Shown here piece by piece: positions 4,909 to 7,482 of a stretch of 7,482 nt of DNA. Below the pieces are notes generated by a model, which saw nothing but the letters and a program-made list of their open reading frames with translations, was not told where the DNA came from and ran no database searches. Positions within the stretch are counted from its first letter, which is position 1. Each line of letters opens with the position of its first letter. A program made the position numbers and the translations under genes. This DNA comes from Persephonella sp. (GTDB lineage: Bacteria; Aquificota; Aquificia; Aquificales; Hydrogenothermaceae): assembly GCA_027058925.1 (NCBI GenBank), contig JALTAS010000218.1, positions 1 through 7,482 on the forward strand, given 5' to 3'.

Positions 4909-7482
4909 TTATACTTCCTCCATCACTTTGTGTGTAAACCTTCTTTTAGCCCTTCCGAAAATGAATCCCTGAGCATATGATACACCAAGTTCTCTCAAAG
5001 TGTTAAGCTCTTCCTGAGTTTCTACCATCTCTGCAAGGAGTTTTATTCCTTTTTCCCTGCATATGTAGGCTATTCCTCCAACTATGATCTGATTATCCCT
5101 GTCCTGATGTATGTTTTTGACAAGAGATCCGTCAAGCTTGATTATGTCAATATCAAAATGTTTTATGTATGAAAATGTTGAGTAACCAACACCAAAATCA
5201 TCAAGAGCAAACCTTATGCCTTTTGATTTTGCAATTCTGATCGCCTCTTTCACAACTGTTATTTCGCTTATAGCTTCTTCCTCTGTTATCTCAAGTATTA
5301 TGTTTTCTTTTGGTATGCCGTTTTTTTCAAGGAGGTCAACAAAGTTTGATATATGCTGAATGTCCTGAATATAAGGTCTTGACAGGTTGAAAAACAGCAT
5401 CTGGGGAATTTTTTTCTGTTTGGATAGAAACTGAACGGTCTTTTTCTGTATGATCTCATCAATTTTTAGTATTATTCCGAATTTTATCGCTGTTGTTATG
5501 AATCTGTAGGCAGGAATTACTCTGCTTCCTTCCTTTACCCTTGCAAGTATCTCGTATCCTACTATATCAAGTGTATTAAGATCAACTATAGGCTGGAAGT
5601 AAGGAAGAATCCTGTCTTCCTGTATAGCATCAACAAGAAAGTTTTTGCTCTGGAATTCCTCTCTTAGGATCTGGGATATCTCCTCTTTTTCAAGCATAAC
5701 AACCTGATTTTTTCCTCTTTTCTTTGCCTGATAAAGTGCAAGATCCGCCGCCTGAAGTATTTCCTCAAAGGTTTCCCCATGTGTTCTGAAACCGGAAATC
5801 CCAGCACTAATAGTTACAGATATTTTGTAATCGCTTATCTTAAGCTCTTTTTCTGAGATTCTTGTTCTGATCCTCTCAGCTAATTTTTTTGCATTTTCTA
5901 TCTTTGTTTCAGGAAGAATGATAATAAACTCCTCTCCTCCGTATCTTCCCACTTTGTCAATATCTCTAACCTCATTTTTTATAATTTCTGAAAGCTGTTT
6001 AAGAACAATATCTCCAATTGTGTGGCCGTATGTATCATTTATTCCCTTAAAGTCATCAATATCAAGCAGGATTATACTGAACTGATGGTTGTATCTTTTT
6101 GATCTTTCCACTTCCCTTTCAGCATACTCAACTATAGCCCTTCTGTTGTAGAGCTTTGTAAGAGGATCGTATGTGGCAAGGTTAAGAAGGTTGATGCTAT
6201 ATACAAGATGGGATATAACCATGTCAAGATAGTTCATGTCTTCATCTGATATAGGTTCATTTTTTCTGAATGTTACAAGAAGAATTGAGTACTCATCGCT
6301 TACCTCTTTTTTGATAGAAAGGATATATCTGTGTCCATCTCTTTCTCTTATCATTTTGTTTTTTTCTGGGATTTTCGTTAGTTTTAAAAACTCCCTTTTT
6401 TCAAGGGAAGAAGGTATGGTGCTTTTAAGGTAGTTGTCTGAATGAACCTTGAATATGCATCTATCTTCTAATTTTGAGTAAAGGCATAGAACTGTCCCCT
6501 CTGCATTAAGAAGCTCATCAAGCTGATCAACGGTAAAAAGGGAAAACCTATGGATATCATTTGTCATTGATATCATCTTTGATGTTGTTTGTAGAACAAG
6601 AGCCATTCCTTTTTGGTGCTTCAGTATTTTTCTTCTTGTATCTTCAAGAACCTTTGATATCTGTGCAAACTCATCTTCTCCGTACATCTGAAGCGTAAAT
6701 CTTACACTTTCAAGCCCCTCCCTGTTCATTTTTTCAATATCTTTTTTTAGCTTCTGTATAGGATAGAGAAGAACATTTCTGAAAAATGTATGGTACATTA
6801 TGAAGCCCAGTATAAAAAGTGTGGAAAATAAAGATACGCTTTCTATCAGTATTTCCTTTATCTCACTCCCCGTTACTGAGCTTTTCTCAACACATCCAAT
6901 AATAAAAAAATTGCTCTTTGGGACAGCTTTTTTTTCACATATGAATGATCTGTATTTCTTTACGTGTGTTTCAAGCATAAAAATCGGGTTGTATTCTGAA
7001 ACAAAGCTTTTATTTGGATCAAGAATGTGATTAAGATATCTTTTTTTTACAATTATGAAATAAAGCCTGTTCATATTCAATATTATGTTATTTCCAAACA
7101 GTGCATATCTGTAGTTTTTGTAATTTTTAATTTCAACAGGTGATAGATTTATCTTTCTGCCTATATACCTTCCATCATCCTCAAAAAAAATAGTATAGAT
7201 CTTGAATTTTCTTAATAGAGAGTAATCAACAAGTTCACTATTCTTTCTGTAAGTTGTGATAAGAAGTTTACTGTTGTTCTCTATCTCTTTAAACTCTTTC
7301 AAAAGAAGATCAGTTTTTATATCCACAGCTTTGCTCAGAGCTTTGGAAACATTTTTGTATTCCTTTTCAAGATTTAAATAGGCAAATATCCCGCTTACAA
7401 TAGAAAAAGAAAGTGTAAAAAGAAGAACCAAAATCAGAACTACCTTCTGACCGTAGCTCTTTACCTTGAAGTATTTTTCTAA
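4909..7482 (-). CDS. Membrane-anchored GGDEF-EAL c-di-GMP enzyme with HAMP- and GAF-like regions, 5' partial
   Basis: Numbered from the first visible codon at 7482, 857 residues are seen. Residues 14-36 form a membrane helix preceded by a basic segment; 37-212 is an extracytoplasmic sensor region, perhaps CACHE-like, with cysteines at 182 and 197; about 213-234 is the second membrane helix. A HAMP-like linker (235-288) and a GAF-like domain (about 300-430) follow. The GGDEF domain (438-597) has an intact GGEEF at 515-519 and an RxxD inhibitory site (RDID, 506-509) exactly 5 residues before it, so diguanylate cyclase activity is predicted. The EAL domain (620-853) reads EIL at 644-646 yet keeps the expected ligands: E644, N699, E731, D761-D762, K782, E818 and Q838, so c-di-GMP phosphodiesterase activity is also likely. 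A TTG at 7429-7431 could be read as a start, but the frame stays open upstream and the first membrane helix would be cut, so the true start lies beyond the window. The gene heads the visible operon. Confidence 0.93.
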   Translation of the reverse strand, partial: LEKYFKVKSYGQKVVLILVLLFTLSFSIVSGIFAYLNLEKEYKNVSKALSKAVDIKTDLLLKEFKEIENNSKLLITTYRKNSELVDYSLLRKFKIYTIFFEDDGRYIGRKINLSPVEIKNYKNYRYALFGNNIILNMNRLYFIIVKKRYLNHILDPNKSFVSEYNPIFMLETHVKKYRSFICEKKAVPKSNFFIIGCVEKSSVTGSEIKEILIESVSLFSTLFILGFIMYHTFFRNVLLYPIQKLKKDIEKMNREGLESVRFTLQMYGEDEFAQISKVLEDTRRKILKHQKGMALVLQTTSKMISMTNDIHRFSLFTVDQLDELLNAEGTVLCLYSKLEDRCIFKVHSDNYLKSTIPSSLEKREFLKLTKIPEKNKMIRERDGHRYILSIKKEVSDEYSILLVTFRKNEPISDEDMNYLDMVISHLVYSINLLNLATYDPLTKLYNRRAIVEYAEREVERSKRYNHQFSIILLDIDDFKGINDTYGHTIGDIVLKQLSEIIKNEVRDIDKVGRYGGEEFIIILPETKIENAKKLAERIRTRISEKELKISDYKISVTISAGISGFRTHGETFEEILQAADLALYQAKKRGKNQVVMLEKEEISQILREEFQSKNFLVDAIQEDRILPYFQPIVDLNTLDIVGYEILARVKEGSRVIPAYRFITTAIKFGIILKIDEIIQKKTVQFLSKQKKIPQMLFFNLSRPYIQDIQHISNFVDLLEKNGIPKENIILEITEEEAISEITVVKEAIRIAKSKGIRFALDDFGVGYSTFSYIKHFDIDIIKLDGSLVKNIHQDRDNQIIVGGIAYICREKGIKLLAEMVETQEELNTLRELGVSYAQGFIFGRAKRRFTHKVMEEV
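4917..4921 (-). promoter_or_regulatory. Shine-Dalgarno for the phosphohexomutase within the GGDEF/EAL coding end
   Basis: GGAGG on the minus strand lies 8 bases before the ATG at 4906-4908, and the upstream gene's TAA (4909-4911) touches that ATG. The two genes must be on one transcript for this site to be used in the usual way, unless a promoter lies inside the EAL coding region. Confidence 0.7.

Noticed and set aside
7429..7431. TTG as the start of the GGDEF/EAL gene
   Set aside because: The frame is open for 17 more codons to the window end, the first membrane helix begins upstream of it, and the nearest AAGG is poorly spaced.
1..7482. CRISPR arrays, insertion sequences, phage genes or attachment-site repeats
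   Set aside because: No regularly spaced repeats, transposase or integrase motifs, or duplicated tRNA 3' ends were seen; codon use looks uniform across genes.

Overview
This window is a compact, AT-rich stretch of bacterial chromosome in which every protein gene lies on the minus strand. A single tRNA gene lies on the plus strand. I think it comes from a thermophilic, diderm bacterium of the Aquificota, perhaps a Persephonella-like member of the Hydrogenothermaceae. The reasons are: the tRNA is about 68% G+C inside DNA that is clearly AT-rich; all 14 arginines in the visible part of the leftmost gene are AGA or AGG; genes are packed with overlaps or gaps of 0-3 bases; TTG start codons sit behind strong Shine-Dalgarno sequences; and the leftmost gene has the DHH-DHHA1-CBS-CBS order known from long tRNA-nucleotidyltransferase-like proteins. 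The taxon is inference and could not be tested here.

Reading in the direction of transcription (right to left), five genes form one tight block. First is a membrane-anchored c-di-GMP enzyme with GGDEF and EAL domains; its 5' end runs off the window. Then come a phosphohexomutase, a small very acidic protein of unknown function, a YbgC/FadM-like hotdog thioesterase, and the TldE/PmbA subunit of the TldD/TldE protease. Junctions are TAA directly followed by ATG, a 3-base gap, a 4-base ATGA overlap and an 11-base overlap, so cotranscription and some translational coupling are likely. No promoter for this block is visible; it should lie beyond the right edge.

The stop codon of the tldE-like gene directly abuts the encoded CCA end of a tRNA-Leu(GAG) gene, which is convergent to the operon. 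Past the tRNA, transcribed leftward again, is the partial DHH/CBS gene, which runs off the left edge after 430 codons. The tRNA promoter (TTGCAA, 17 bases, TATAAT) lies exactly over the TTG start codon and ribosome binding site of that gene. The only unassigned non-coding stretch is the 36 bases between these two genes, so there is no gene-free region over 300 bases.

The gene set does not reveal an obvious new system. The block mixes second-messenger signalling, sugar-phosphate metabolism, a thioesterase and a peptidase subunit, which looks like ordinary core-genome clustering. The points most worth following up are the unknown acidic protein inside the operon, the c-di-GMP enzyme fused in transcription to a phosphohexomutase, and the overlapping architecture at the tRNA.
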